Shown here in pieces: positions 38,877-51,734 of a stretch of 64,000 bases of DNA. A program made the position numbers and the translations under genes. Under the pieces are notes generated by a model that saw only the letters and a program-made list of their open reading frames with translations, was not told where the DNA came from and made no database searches. Each line of letters begins with the position of its first letter. The first letter of the stretch is position 1. Source of the stretch: Absidia repens (Eukaryota > Mucoromycota > Mucoromycetes > Mucorales > Cunninghamellaceae); assembly GCA_002105175.1 (NCBI GenBank), contig MCGE01000057.1, positions 56,202 through 120,201 of the forward strand. Reading direction: 5' to 3'.

Positions 38877-41467
38877 CTAATGGTAATAATCATCGACGTT
38901 GTTCTTCAGGGGTGTATAATGGGAGTCCGCATTCAAAAAGTCCTTGTCGCTATAGAATATCAAAGAAGAAGAAAAAATGTTATGCCGCTGTAAAAGAATG
39001 GTTCTAAAAGAAAAAAAAGAACAGTCATCAAATAAACTTACCTGTTTAACTGTTCAGTGATATCATCGAGATCCAAGTCCAAATAAGCACTAATGAAATC
39101 ACCAATGTCGGTGTTTTCGTGACTACCCCGCAAAGCTTCAGTCGTTGGCCCCATTGCATACAAATTTACATCAACAGCTGTATGGCCATGTGTTGTCCAC
39201 TACATGTGATGCCAATTAAGAAATATAAAAAAAAGAAGTCAATTATCCTGTTCTGCCCCCCCCCATCCTTGCAACCTATATAAGTAGCCTGTATAACTTA
39301 CACCAATCAAAGCTCGACGGCTCACCATATCAGCAAGTTGATAAGAAAGTTGATTAATGGCATCAATATTGTCATTCTTCCAATGAGCAAACCAAGTTAT
39401 TTCTTCCGGCATAGCATCAGTAATACCAAGACCTTGTTCAAAAATGACATCACGAAGATAACTAGACGATGCAGAGTCACTGTCTACTGCATTGGACCAG
39501 GCAAGGGCTAGGGCTTCAGACGATTTCTTAACACGACTGATTATTTCGGGATTCCTAAATATAAGTGAAAGATTGACGGCAATTAGTATATTCTCTTTAT
39601 CATCATGGATTCATTTTTGATTACCATTTATATTCAGGGTAGACATCACCCACTTGTCGTCCCGCGGTAAATCCTCCAGTTTCATGATCACTTGTTGATA
39701 CCAACACAGTGTTTGGGTGAGACTTTACAAAGTCCTTGACAAGTTCTACAGTTTGTTGATATTCCCAGATATCATGCATGTGAGCTGCTGGATCATTTCT
39801 ATAATATAATAATGATGGATATGATGATGGAGGAGACTAAAATTTCATCTATTGGAAACTTACGTATGAGCTGCCATATCAATACGACTCCCTTCGATCA
39901 TCAAAAAGAATCCCTTTCCAGATTCATCAGAAGCATGGTTGAGAATAGATAACGCCTTGTGTGCCATTTCATGTAAAGAAGGTTGTTCTTGTTGATCACG
40001 ATCCATTTCATAACTCATATGCTGTGTAAGTCAGATAAAAAGGTTAGAGAAAAAAAAAAAGAAAGAGTTGTCAATGAAACCACCCGACTAGTATAATGAG
40101 AAAGTGATTACTTACACTGGGACTGAACATGGCCATCAAAGGAAGAGCTGCATCCTTTTTCAATGAATCAAAGTGAGGGCGATCAAGACAGACAGACCAG
40201 CCATGCTTTGTTTTGGCTTCTTCCAAAAGATCACGATCATCCAATCGGCAACTTTTATCTTGAGTGGAGTTTCCATAAAAGTGACACCAGCCACCTCCAA
40301 ACATGAGATCCACTGTTCGTCCTAAAGGGTTGTCGCCTACTTGTTGTTCTGCAATCCAGTCTTCCATGTCTCGATCTGGAACATGAGCTGAGAAGCTTGC
40401 TATTGTATACATACAAGAACACTGGTTAGTAGTTAGTTGCATAATTTTGGTGTTTTTGCTACTGACCAGGAGTGGCATGAGTTACTCTTGATGTAACTAC
40501 AAGACCAGTAAGCATTTTTTTATGAAGCTTGGCTGATTCGAGGACGGTACCACATGGTTGATCTTGAGGATCGACTATAGAAAAAAAAAAAGAGAGAGAG
40601 AGAGAAGAAAAAAAAGTTCAGGTTCAACAAGGTAAGCGGCGGGATTTAAAAGGGTTTTACCTCCAATAGCGCCATTGTGCGACTTTTTTGAGCAGGCAAA
40701 AGCAGTAGCTCCAGCCGCACTGTCGGTCACCAAACTTGATGAACTTTGAGTTCGACTTTGACCAACATGGATTTCATCCAAAGGAAGCAACGAGGAAACT
40801 TGCAAGTTATTTCTCCATGTATGATATTGCCGGGCAAACGTTTCCGATGCTGGTCCTAAATGATACACACACACACACACACACACATACACACAATAAC
40901 AATAATAGAGATAAGCGTTTTTGTATACATACGTCTGTGTGTTTCGTAAATAAGTTTCAAACGTTTTACCAAATCCATCCGAAATCATCATCACTACATT
41001 CTTTGGTGCTATACAAAAAAAATCATTTGTTTACTAAATAAACGGTTGTGGCGTAAATTTTTCCCTGTTTCCCCATCATTTTCATTCTATCAAAGATATA
41101 GATTATTTTGTTTCACTAAATTTCTTTTATGGAATTTACCTTGGTCCTCCTTGTTTAACAAACTGTATGATACTCGTTCATCATCCGTAATGTAGATAAA
41201 AACCAATAGTATCGAAATAGCAACTAAAGTGAAAATACTAACAAACCATGAAAGAGGATGACCATGACCGTAGTTGTAACGGACATTCTATAATAAAAGA
41301 TGATCGAAGCAATATTGGCATAAATTAGGAGTCTAATTTCTAACACCGACCTTCTTTTATTTTTTACTACATACTTTTCTTCGAGTAGAATAATAATAAC
41401 CTTCGAGATCCAACATGTCAGGGTTCAATGACATGCTTTCATAGGTAGCTTTTTTGAAAAAGGACAT
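38877..41467 (-). CDS. Alkaline phosphatase, vacuolar Pho8-like, type II membrane protein
   Basis: Zn/Mg phosphomonoesterase of the fungal vacuole. Eleven exons join to 560 aa: 41467-41375, 41287-41140, 41008-40970, 40855-40661, 40574-40467, 40399-40116, 40021-39864, 39798-39625, 39554-39302, 39199-39042, 38949-38877. A cytosolic tail of about 45 residues precedes one transmembrane segment (LSWFVSIFTLVAISILLVFIYI). Catalytic features: NVVMMISDG with the metal Asp, the active-site serine in LVTDSAAGATAF, FFLMIEGSRIDMAAH, TSDHETGG, and WTTHGHTAVDV with the metal His. The tail contains YESM, a YxxPhi sorting motif. In yeast this enzyme reaches the vacuole by the AP-3 route; an AP-3 mu gene lies 6 kb away. 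Confidence 0.93.
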
Positions 41468-42635
41468 GATAATGGTAAAGAATAGGGAAGATTATGATAC
41501 AAAAAGAAGAAGAAATGTGGTCAGACAAAACATTTTATGCAGTTTTTTTCTTTATTTATTTATCTTCTCCTAAAGTGTCACGCTTACTCTTTGCCATCAC
41601 GTCACCACGGTCATGATTTCATGTCATGGAAGTACAAATAAAAAGCTTATGCACAACTGTAGAAAAATGCTGGACCTTTGGTGATGGATATTTTAAACTC
41701 AGGTTATCCCCTTTTTTATCTTTTTTTCTTGTCTTTTTCCCTACAATGACATGCTGGCAACATACTTTAAGGTAAACAATGGGAAGTTTTGAGTAATAAT
41801 AAAAAAGGCTATTGAGATAAAGATAAAAAAAAAAAAAAAAAAAAAAAACGTAGAATGGGATGGCTTCATGAAGACTATCCATTTATCTCTTTATCAACAG
41901 TAGAAAACTAAGCTCCCCACTCACGTAGTCCTTTCCGTCAACAATGAAACAAGCACAGCTCTGTATTAATGAAAACGGGTTACAATGAAAGCGAGACGTT
42001 ATATCAATTATTTTTTGGACGTAAGTTTTTGTTATCGATAATTTTTCAATTGGAATGGACACCTGACGATATACTGAATGGCTTTGATCTCTGGTTGTGT
42101 AGAAAGGGCAATACTGTTAAATCAGCCTACAAATTGGGCTCACAGGTACTACACTTCCTCTCCAAATAAAAAAAAAAAAAAACGTATGGTAGGTAAACAA
42201 TTTTATACCACGAATATTATGGCAAATATATTAAATAGTCTATGTTCTTGTTTTTCTTTGATCTGGTAGTTAAGTATCTTCTCAAGTGACTTTGAACTGT
42301 CCCTTGATCGATAGGATGTCATGCAGAAACCAGCAATGTAGGCAACAGAAAACAACACTGGAGAGCTCATGATGACAGTGATGCCCGAATATTTTGGTTT
42401 TCATTAAACTCGTCGGAATGCAGATCAAGAGTGGCTCAATATATTGTGGAAACTTGCGCATTAGATTAGTACTTTTACTTTCCCCCCACTCTCTCTCTCT
42501 TGGTATATACGATATTAGAAATAAATAATGGTTTATTTATTCGTTTTAGTTATAAATGTATATTAATTAATAAAAAAAAAAAGATGCTATGCCTATATTA
42601 CAATGTTGGTCGATATAGAATGAAATAGAAGTGAA
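41468..42635. other. Intergenic, no gene seen
   Basis: Alkaline phosphatase promoter followed by A/T-rich DNA with A runs at 41825-41848 and 42167-42182. Short open frames lack recognisable domains. Confidence 0.45.
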
Positions 42636-43483
42636 TCAAATTGGTTGGGAACCATTTTGTTCTGGGTGTTCAGTCCATTTCTGGGCGTAGATTAATGCTA
42701 GACCCGTGGCGAAAAAGAGAGGAACAGTATCCAAAAAGAAAAATATGTATCTCCAGCCAACGAAAAGAGGATCAAGAGAAAAAGTTCCTGCAGTAGAAAT
42801 AATCATGGGCAATGTGATCAAAATCCATAGCCAATGAAGGAGCTCGGACTTTGTAACTGGATGGATCTATGGGAGATGGCAGCAACAATCCAAAAGAGAA
42901 TAAAAAACCACATTATCATTGAGCTGGCAATAGTTATCTGTCCATAGGTAATAAATTCTAGCATTGTAAATGAGCTACCAGCTAGGGCCAGGGACGCAAT
43001 AAACAAAGCTAGAGCAATGACGACAAAAACGAACCCCACATAAACCATGATCACCATAGGTTTGGGTACTTGGCTGTAACTACCACCAATATCACCTCCA
43101 TTGATTCTTTTGTTGTGTTTTTGCTCAAAGAATAAATAGCGAGAACGGGAGAAAGAAGAGCATCAAAATTTGGACATAGCAAAAATCGACATTGCATACC
43201 AATACGAGGGAAAAGAGTAGAATAATCGCTGAAAGCACCGCTTACAGTGCCGCAATGAGGGCATGACTGATCGTCCCACAGATACACACACGACAAATAA
43301 GAAGAGGGAATCCAAAAGAGCGTTTAGATCCAATAATAAACTGGCAATAAATTCGAGACCGAAAACGATTGTCGAAATAATGCTAACGCGAGTGAAAAGC
43401 TGTCCATTGTTAAAAAAAGAATGAAGAATAAGAATATAAAGAATAAAAGAAAGAATTAAAAAAAAAAAAAAAAAAGTGGGCAT
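42636..43483 (-). pseudogene. Decayed multi-pass membrane protein gene
   Basis: Strongly hydrophobic helix-like segments follow one another on the minus strand but fall in different frames: ISTIVFGLEFIASLLLDL near 43370-43310, AVLSAIILLFSLVLVC near 43250-43200, VIMVYVGFVFVVIALALFIASLALAG near 43055-42980, then SSMIMWFFILFWIVAAI, and finally LLHWLWILITLPMIIST with RYIFFFLDTVPLFFATGLAL near 42850-42690. No set of GT-AG introns that I could find joins them: an in-frame TAA splits the second block and a one-base shift occurs near 42870. The last helices faintly recall RTA1-like lipid-translocating proteins, but this is a guess. A rapidly evolving but functional gene with odd splicing cannot be excluded. 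Confidence 0.45.
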
Positions 43484-44284
43484 CGTTTATAAGCAAAGAG
43501 CATGCAGTCATTTTCATCATTTGGAACACAGCTTCCACAGCCATTCAGAAATAATTATCTCCGCTGCTTCTACTTTTGTTGCGCAGCCTGAATGGGAAGC
43601 AGTTTTTTTTTTCAGTTTTTGGTCTTCCGAAACCTTATTTTCCAAAAGGCAATTTGGAAGCAATTCAAATTGCCTTTTCCCTACTCACATAGAACGTCTG
43701 TATCAATCACATCATCTGAGAGCCTCTCTCATGACAGATCATGAAATTTTAAAATAACATAGGTGAAAAAATGTATGTGCTCAAATTTAGTCAATACAAG
43801 TGGTACAATATCCTTTAAGAAAAAACTGATGACAATTCCTCGCCTTCTTCATACAAAAAAAAAAAAATTCCTCGCCTTCTATACTATTAGTTTCAGTTTG
43901 TATTTATTAGATCAATGTTCGATTTTCGATTCTCTGAATTTGGAAATTTCCCTGTTTTGTGCCTCCAACTTACTGACTACATATCTATGGTATAGAATCA
44001 CTTGGATAATACATATGACTCTATCACCAGTCCATATAATAGCATTATATTGAAGGCGCTGAACTAAAGCCAGACGGATTAGACTTTAGTTCAAGGTCAT
44101 ACAGGAATTACTTCCTTCCAAGTGTACTCCCCTCCCAAACCTTTTCTGATACACAAGCAGTACACTATAGCGACTCACCATGCATCCGATGTTGAGTGGT
44201 GGTGCTTTCTGTACAAAAAAAAAAAGAGGATTTCTTTTTGGTAATGTCCAAAAAAAAAATCGTAAATCAATCCATCAATTCACT
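43484..44284. other. Intergenic, no gene seen
   Basis: No coding frame with recognisable content. An AATTCCTCGCCTTCT direct repeat occurs near 43834 and 43867, flanking an A run. Confidence 0.4.
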
Positions 44285-45490
44285 ACAGTTGTTTTAAATC
44301 CCGCCCACGTGAAAATTTATTTACTTTCATTTTTTTCCCACCCTCTCTTTTTCTTTCCTTCCTTTTTTTTTCTATCATTCAACTTCTATGAGATTGTGTT
44401 GGGCTTAGATTAATATCAGAACTAGTTTAGAAGAGTTTTAAGAACAGGGATTACATCATGCATGGGGAAACGCTTTCATTTTGGATCTAGGATCTGAGGG
44501 CGCCATTCGTTATCTTTTTTGATTCCTCATTGGTTCGGTTTAGTGTTAGTTTGTCCGTAGTTTGTATATATATATATATATATATATCTGAATAAAATAT
44601 ATCACTTTTTATTTGCTTTAATGAAAAATGTTCCATAGGTTTTTTCATGTCTTGTACAATAGACCCCGTTTTGCCATCGCCCCTTTAATAAATTAGTGTT
44701 GACAGTTGTTAGTCGTTCTCATGTCTTGTCTTCTTTGTACAAAATATTTTTTTACTGTCGTACTTTGAGATTTAGGTTGACTACTCATCAGATCCCCAAT
44801 AGTCTCACCCATTATACCTTCATTAGATTCTTTGTTACAATGAACCTCTCCCTCTTAGTTTAGTATCTGCCTTATTCCTTCAAATCAAATACGGATTTTA
44901 TTAATTAGTTAATCATCTTCTGACCCACTATAGAAAAGCCGTTGATGGAGCCGTTTTGTGAGTGCCCTACCATACATCTACTTTCTAGCCTCCCTCTCCC
45001 ATTCCCACTATAGCTATTTTCCCTTAGAATACCATGGCTGACATACAGGTCCCAGTTCACTTCATACCAAATGCCAACTTAATCCTAAATATGTCAGTTC
45101 TATACAAATATACCAATAACTATATGCCTTTCCGTGAGTGTAGCCGGAATTATACTACGCTGTACTGTACAGTACAATAAAGCATTTTCCTTTGCTTTAC
45201 GGTCAACGTTCACTCATAATAACATAAAAACTCATCATTGATTTTTTCGTTATCCATACTAATATATCCGAATGGTCTTCCCGTCGTTGTAAGTCATTCT
45301 TATCTCTCCTCCCTGGTGACTAATTTGAAGTTCTATGTCATTTGATATGAAATATAATGTTATTCATGTGCTACCAGTCAAATCAACGAGTCTATGTCGT
45401 AGTGCCTGTGTAGTCTCCACTACAGGACAGACTGTATATATCCAGCTTGCTATTTTTTACATTTAGTTTCTGCGTACAGTATAATGGCAA
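44285..45490 (+). repeat. Dispersed CACGTG-core repeat, copy D (longest)
   Basis: Longest copy and used as the reference. It begins near AAATCCCGCCCACGTGAAAA (44294), continues through a C/T tract, ACTTCTATGAGATTGTG, GGGATTACATC, TTTCATTTTGGATCTAGG, a (TA)n run, CTGAATAAAATA, GCTTTAATGAAAAATGTTCC, TTCTGACCCACTATAG and GTGAGTGCCCTACCA, and ends near TATATATCCAGCTTGC (45435-45490). No protein-coding frame is visible. AATAAA-like words in the middle would also suit a solo LTR. Edges are approximate. Confidence 0.7.
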
Positions 45491-46229
45491 AAAAAAAAAA
45501 AAAAACCTCCCCCCCCAAATTAAAGCCAGTTAAAATCCAAGGAGTCACCTTTACCAAACTTGAAAAATGACAAGGGTACCTAATTCCATGAAACACCACA
45601 CTTCAACAACCTTACCCTTGTCACTACCGATTTTTTGAAGCGTGAGAATGTTCAAACCCGCTCTTTTTTTTGGAACTGAGGAGCGCAAAGTAGGAGCGTT
45701 CAAAGTCTTGCACTAAGGTTTAGTTTATGTTCTAGATGAAATACAACTATATCTAGAATAATTCTTAAGCCGCATTATTGCGGTATCATATTATATTCAA
45801 TTGGCTTGGAAACCCTGCCCCTCTTTAAAAAATCAATTACATGATGACCCCCCCCGTAAATGTCAGACGACATACTATTCTCAACCTCGTAGCGTAACAC
45901 TTTTGTCGAATTCAATAAAATAATAATATAGAAAAATAAAATAAACGATGGTGCTACTTGTTGCCGTGAGAAGAGACGCATCCTGTAGATGCTGAAGCTA
46001 AAGGGTGTTGGTTGTTGTGATGAAGAGAAACGCAAAACTGCGGGTGGTTAAATGGTGCTGTTCGCTAGAAAATGATGGCAACATCACCATGTTGTCAATG
46101 TAAAAAGGCCAAGATTTTTTTCATAATACGAGTACCACCATGTTGATTACGTTACCGGAGTTCATTGTTTTGAAAAAAAAATCCTTTCTTGTGTCCAGTA
46201 TGGGGAATAAACGAACAAGTGATCAAAAA
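45491..46229. other. Intergenic between two repeat copies
   Basis: A/T-rich with an A run and a C run at 45487-45516. The small reverse frame near 45775-46035 has no recognisable content. Confidence 0.4.
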
Positions 46230-47120
46230 AATAGTTCAAATTCCGCCCACGTGAAATATTTATTTGTATTTTCTATCTCCGGCCATTTTTATTTTTTCGC
46301 TTCTCTTTTGTTTTTTGTTTTTTTTTTTTTCCTTCATTTTTCCTTCATCAGTCAACTTGTATGGGGTTATTTTGGAGCTAGAATTGTATCGGGACTAGTT
46401 TAGAAGGGTTTTCAGCTTAGGGATTACAAGATGCATGGGGAAACCCTTTCATTTTGGATTCAGGATTTAGAACCACCATTAGTTGGATTTTTGAGCCTTC
46501 ATTAGCTTAATTTAGTGTTATTTTGTCTATAGTTTGTAGCTACGTCTAAATAAAAAATATCTCTTTTTACATGCTTTAATGAGAAATGTCCCGAAAGCAT
46601 CTCTCATGCTTTGTACAGTACAAGAGATGTTACTTTATCATCGTTCCTTTAGATCGATTAGTGTTGACCATTGCTGTGCCTCAATAAAAGGCACCTCTTC
46701 TATTCTTTCTCATGCCTTACTATGTTCCATATATTGACTCCCTTTTTACAGCCATACCTTATATTAGTGTTATTCCTTCATACTACCTCCAAGATTCCTT
46801 GTTACATTGGAGCTAATAGACTTTGTTTATATCTACCATTTTCCTTCAAATAAAATATGACATTTTGATACTCATCCTCCACCAATTATAACACCTGCTT
46901 TTAAATTCACTCACACATATTGACTACTTTTTCCTTAAAACTCCACAGAACCCCAGTGACCGATAGTCAGTTCCAAATCATTTAATATGAAATGTGAACT
47001 TTATTACCACTCTATCATTCATATTTGCCGGTCTAGAAAGTGCCACCAACGTAGTGTTCACTATCCTGTACTAATTTTTTTCAAGAAACCCCGTATGTGT
47101 TTCGTCCGACCCAATTCCGA
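46230..47120 (+). repeat. Dispersed CACGTG-core repeat, copy E
   Basis: Same orientation and order of blocks as the 44-kb copy: AGTTCAAATTCCGCCCACGTG at about 46233, TCAACTTGTATGGGG, AGGGATTACAAGATGCATGG, CTTTCATTTTGGATTCAGG, TGCTTTAATGAGAAATGTCCC, TTAGTGTTGACCATTGC. The distal end weakens after about 47050. The two copies form a direct pair about 1.9 kb apart. Confidence 0.7.
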
Positions 47121-47626
47121 TAAACATCTTTAGCTCCCAGGACTAATCTCTCACAGCTATAAAATCAAGAAGACAATAATAAAATAATAATAATAATAAT
47201 ATACCCACTACAGTAGAGAAAAGAAAAAAAAAAGTGACAGTCGTTAGCAGACTTTTGTCAAAGAGGTTCATTTGGAATTGGAAGAAATCGGTGTGATATA
47301 TGAATCAATGAATGACCCCGTGAGGAAAAAAACTGTAGTCAGAAAAGGCGTCGCATCGAAAAGTTAGAAAAGCTATACTAGTAGGAAAAGGGTTAAATCA
47401 ATAAAAAGATGTGGGCGCGGGACAGGATGACTTCCAATGAAAAAAAACAGCAACATATAGAAAAAAAAAAGGGGGGGATAGGCATTACAATTCGGTTGAA
47501 TCGAGAGGAAGACAGATCTAATTTTCAGAAAAAAGAATCATATAAAAAGAGTAGATGGTATCAAAAGGAAATAGTTTATTTGTTCAATATATAGAAATAT
47601 AAGTTCATGCACGCCTGCAAGCTAAT
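47121..47626. other. Intergenic, no gene seen
   Basis: 3' flank of the AP-3 mu gene. It contains an (AAT)n run near 47180-47204 and otherwise A-rich sequence. Confidence 0.4.
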
Positions 47627-49691
47627 CTAAGTACGGATTTGGAATTTCCCCGCCTTGGTCATACTCCGTACCCCTTTGTATGGCTTGTAACCTTCATGAA
47701 AGACACGAAGACTGTCTACCTTCAATCCTGATACGGAGTACATATTGATTTGGAAGTTCACGCCCACTGCCAAGCCTATTTCCGGCTCCACATCGCTTGA
47801 GATTATTAAAAAAAAAAAAAAAAAGGAGTGGTACATTGATTAGTCTCTGCCTTTTACTCTTTGCGCCCAGATTCGCCTTACCTGCTGTTAAAAGTACCAG
47901 ATAGCATAGGAGCACGCTCTCGTTGTTGTATTTTGCCAATTTCCCATGTTATTATCTGAAAAGAGACGAAAGAATTGCAGTAAGTATATGCTACAAAGTT
48001 ATAACCATTATAATCCCTTCCCGCTCATCACGTTGACGCTGTTGCTATTGTTGCTCTTCTACATACCTTTGTCACCGGATCATACATATAATTTCCCATA
48101 TTGCAGGTGGCACTAACACTTGTAGTAGATGTCGGCATAGGCAAAGAGATCGTGACATTTTCTATAGGTTTCCCTTCACTAAATCGGTGAAGAACAGAAA
48201 TATCGAATTTCGCACCATTTTTGGTAAAAAGGATTTGAGGTTTGATTTGCAAAGGCATCGATTGGTAGGATGATAATGCAACGCTATCAAGTAAAACAAA
48301 AAAGAAAAAACTAAGTTATCTTACGCACCCCCTCCCTCCCTCTTTTTTTTTTTTTTTTTCCTTTTCTTACCCATATGACATTAGCTTGAAGTGGCCGTCT
48401 GGAGGTACAAAGGATAATACTTTTTCGGATTCCCATTTTCGATACCTTACACATGGATGAAAGCTTTCATCATCAATTAGTCGAGGATTTGTAAAACTGA
48501 GAGTCAGATCGGGCATGCCAGAAAGTCGACTATTTGCTGCCACCGTACCGTGTGCTTCACAGGATACAACCGTACCGTTCCTAAAAAAAAAAAAAAAAAA
48601 AATCAAGCAAGATACGATTCAGATCATATATAAACTCACTCATGAGATACAAAGTCCTGTTCCCCTAAATAATATACATATCACCACTTTTTATTCACGT
48701 TAACTTACGCTGAAATAGTAGCATCAATTTCCTCAATGATGTCAAAATATATTTCATTTTGAGTGTATTTGACGCCGGCTTTTCGCCATGGAATATTAGA
48801 CATGTTTTGAGGTACTTTGGGTGCCACACTAGGATTAAGAAACAAAAGAGAAAAAAAATGGGTGCGGAAGTAGTCAGCATTGTTTTGAAGCATGACATTG
48901 ATTTGCTCTCTTTTTTTTTTTTTTTTTTTTTTACCCAGCAGCTGCATTTACGGTTGTCATCACCTTGTTGATCATAGTAGGAGGCATAATGATTTCCTTG
49001 AGGGCGTTTGGTTCAGTCGTCAAAGGATATCCATAATCCATCATCTCCTCTAATAGCTATTAACAAAATAGTCAGTGTCCTTAATTCTTTTACCGCACCA
49101 TTTTTTTTTTTATTTTGTTGTTTTGAACTTCACCTGGTATACAATCACGAAATTTTCTCTAATGGAGGATTCTGATATGTCGCCAAGATAATCAGTGAGA
49201 ACATCAATAATACGGTGAAGAAATTCAAACACAAGCATAGGGTCCACTATCAAAAGGTATATGTTAATGCTAAGCTAGTGTATCCCTCCTCTGTATCATT
49301 TAATTGACAGGCTTACCTTCTTTATCCACCGGGCATAACCAAGTCAAGTCATTTCGAAGCACGTTGAGTAACCAATATTTATTGGATTCCAGTACAGGAG
49401 GTATATCTTGCTTGGTGAAAATGGATTCCTTTCCCACAACCCCGAGATCGTCCTTGTTCAAGCTACCTGGAGGCGAGTTCATAAACTTGAAGCGCTCGTC
49501 ATTGAAAACATCTACAATTTGCCTTGACAGTATTCCTCGCCAATGCTTTTCAACGATAATCTTTCTAAGAAAAAAAGTACAAAGTACCCAAGTTGAGTGA
49601 CGGGATAAATACTTTTAAATTCGCCTGATTTTTTTTTTTCTCTATCAATATCCTACCCTTGAGGATTGATGACGAACAAAGAGTTTATCAT
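47627..49691 (-). CDS. APM3: AP-3 adaptor complex medium (mu) subunit
   Basis: Cargo-binding subunit of the AP-3 coat that sorts proteins from Golgi/endosome to the vacuole. Nine exons join to 435 aa: 49691-49657, 49564-49317, 49246-49134, 49056-48935, 48828-48709, 48580-48371, 48283-48067, 47955-47882, 47795-47627. The N-terminal longin-like part starts [12 protein letters not shown] and continues [60 protein letters not shown] is the mu signature region. The linker [21 protein letters not shown] distinguishes mu3 from mu1 and mu2 (prior knowledge). The C-terminal mu-homology domain holds the YxxPhi-binding site and ends at [11 protein letters not shown]. Confidence 0.93.
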
Positions 49692-50649
49692 GAAGGGGCG
49701 TATTAAGCAAGAAGAAGTATTAAAAGGAACACAAGAATAAAAATAAAAAAAACAGGGATCGAAAAAGTTTCAAAAAGCTGAAACTTCGGCGTTTAAAAAT
49801 GTATTGCACCACTTCAATGACCCCTTTTTTTTTGGCTGTGCTTAGGAAAACTTTACCCTCTTACAAAAATATCACTAATAGTGACACGGTACACGCGATG
49901 TTTGTTTACATCTTTGGCCCTAACTCATGACATACCAATACTTAGTTTTATCAGCAACTTTAGTTATAGAAATCATTATGATATATATGTCCCTTATTGT
50001 TGTGTTTTGTTTTTTTTTTTTTGTTTTTTTTTTTTTGCCTAAAAACATTTTGATATTTATCACATAGTATTTGTTGCGTTAGTTTTCTTGCATGTATGCT
50101 GTATGTATATTTTATTACAGTCGAAAATGAGCTCACCATCATAGGCAAATCTCCAAAAACAGTTACCTGTTATTGTCGACATATGAAATGATCTGAGACA
50201 GGGTGACTTTCCAAACGTGATAGAGTTTATTATAGTAGCAGAAGTTGCAAAGTGATGAAGGAACACTAATGCCTGCTCCGCACAATTCTCTGGAAAAGGA
50301 TCTTAAAGACTTTGCATTTATTTATAGTATATTTCATTGTCAATATATATATATATATATAGCGTCATATTATCATATTATGATAGTTGAAAAGTATCTC
50401 TATTCTCCACCATTGATTATAAGGCTATTATTATAATAATTGTTTAACGTATATTGATGCATACCTGCAAGGAACACCAACTAGTGAACAATAGATGGTT
50501 TTCAGAAAGTCTCTCCACAAGTGCCACAGAAATCATCGTCATCTATGGCAAAATATTTAATTCATATTCTATTTTACACTAAAAAAAAAAAGTCAAAAAA
50601 AGTGGGCTGTACAATATCGGATAAATCTGATAATATAGATAGATAGTTA
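49692..50649. other. Intergenic, no gene seen
   Basis: AP-3 mu promoter plus A/T-rich DNA. T runs at 50011-50037 and a (TA)n run at 50344-50360. No supported gene. Confidence 0.4.
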
Positions 50650-51300
50650 AAGAAAAGAAGACATATTTAATTGGAGCATAAGAATAAGCTGCGAAGATAG
50701 TCAGTAATCAAGCGAGCTAATGGAGATAAATTGAAGGTGACTGATGGGAGATCTGGAGAATGGATAGTACTAATATAACGGGGCAATTGTAAAAAGGGAA
50801 TCAATATACTGTAATTTGCATAAGAAGAGTAAAAAAGAAGATATTGAAATGAAGCACAACAATGGTCAACACTCATCAAAAGGAATGATGGTAGTAACAA
50901 AAGGGATCTCTTGCACAAGACATGAGAGAGATCAACGGGACATTTTTCATTGAAGCAAGTAAAAACGAGACATATTTTATTCATATTTTATTCAGATATA
51001 GATACAGACTACAGGCAATCTAACAATGAGCTAAGCTAATGGAGGCTCCAAACAACTAATGATGCCTTCAGATCCTAGATCCAAAATGAAAGGGCTTTCC
51101 ATGTATCTTGTAATCCCTGAGCTAAATAACCTTCTAAACTAATCCTGACGCTAATCTAGGTTCGACATAACCCCATAGAAGTTGAATGGTGAGAAAAAAA
51201 AAAAAAAAAAAATGAAAGGAAAAAAGAAAAGGAAAGAAAAAGAGAGGGCGGGAAAAAATGGGAGTAAATAAATTTTCACGTGGACGGAATTTGAAATGTT
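50650..51300 (-). repeat. Dispersed CACGTG-core repeat, copy F
   Basis: Minus-orientation copy. CACGTG lies near 51277 beside GGACGGAATTTGAAATG, AGATCCAAAATGAAAGGG near 51078, TGTAATCCCTGAGCTAAAT near 51108, and ACATTTTTCATTGAAGCAAG near 50940. It ends about 370 bp before the retrotransposon. Edges are approximate. Confidence 0.7.
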
Positions 51301-51672
51301 CCCTGCATGCGATCTTTTTAACTATTGGGTGCCAAAATAAAGCCTCCATTCCTTATCTCTGTTTTGTTTGTCTTCTTTTTACAATATTCAATGCCGTAAA
51401 ACATAATCGACATGATAGGTTTTCTCATGACTTAAATCTCCATCATCTAACATCATACCGATCTTCTCATATGAGCAATCGTTAGTATGTGACTCTTTTT
51501 TTTGACACAAACTACACTACTCATCTACCATACAATCGCTTACCCTCCTAGTGTATTTTACCTTTTGTCTATTATGAGTTCTTTCACATAAAAAACTCTA
51601 AACAAAGCATCAAAGTTATTATAAACCATGCAATGAGAAAAAAATTCCTAAAAAAAAAGAGACGATCGATAT

Positions 51673-51687
51673 TGTCGACGATAACGA

Positions 51688-51734
<47 letters not shown>

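Noticed and set aside
44180..44413. 77-codon plus-strand frame at the head of repeat copy D
   Set aside because: Not conserved at the head of other copies; Phe/Ser content comes from the pyrimidine tract.
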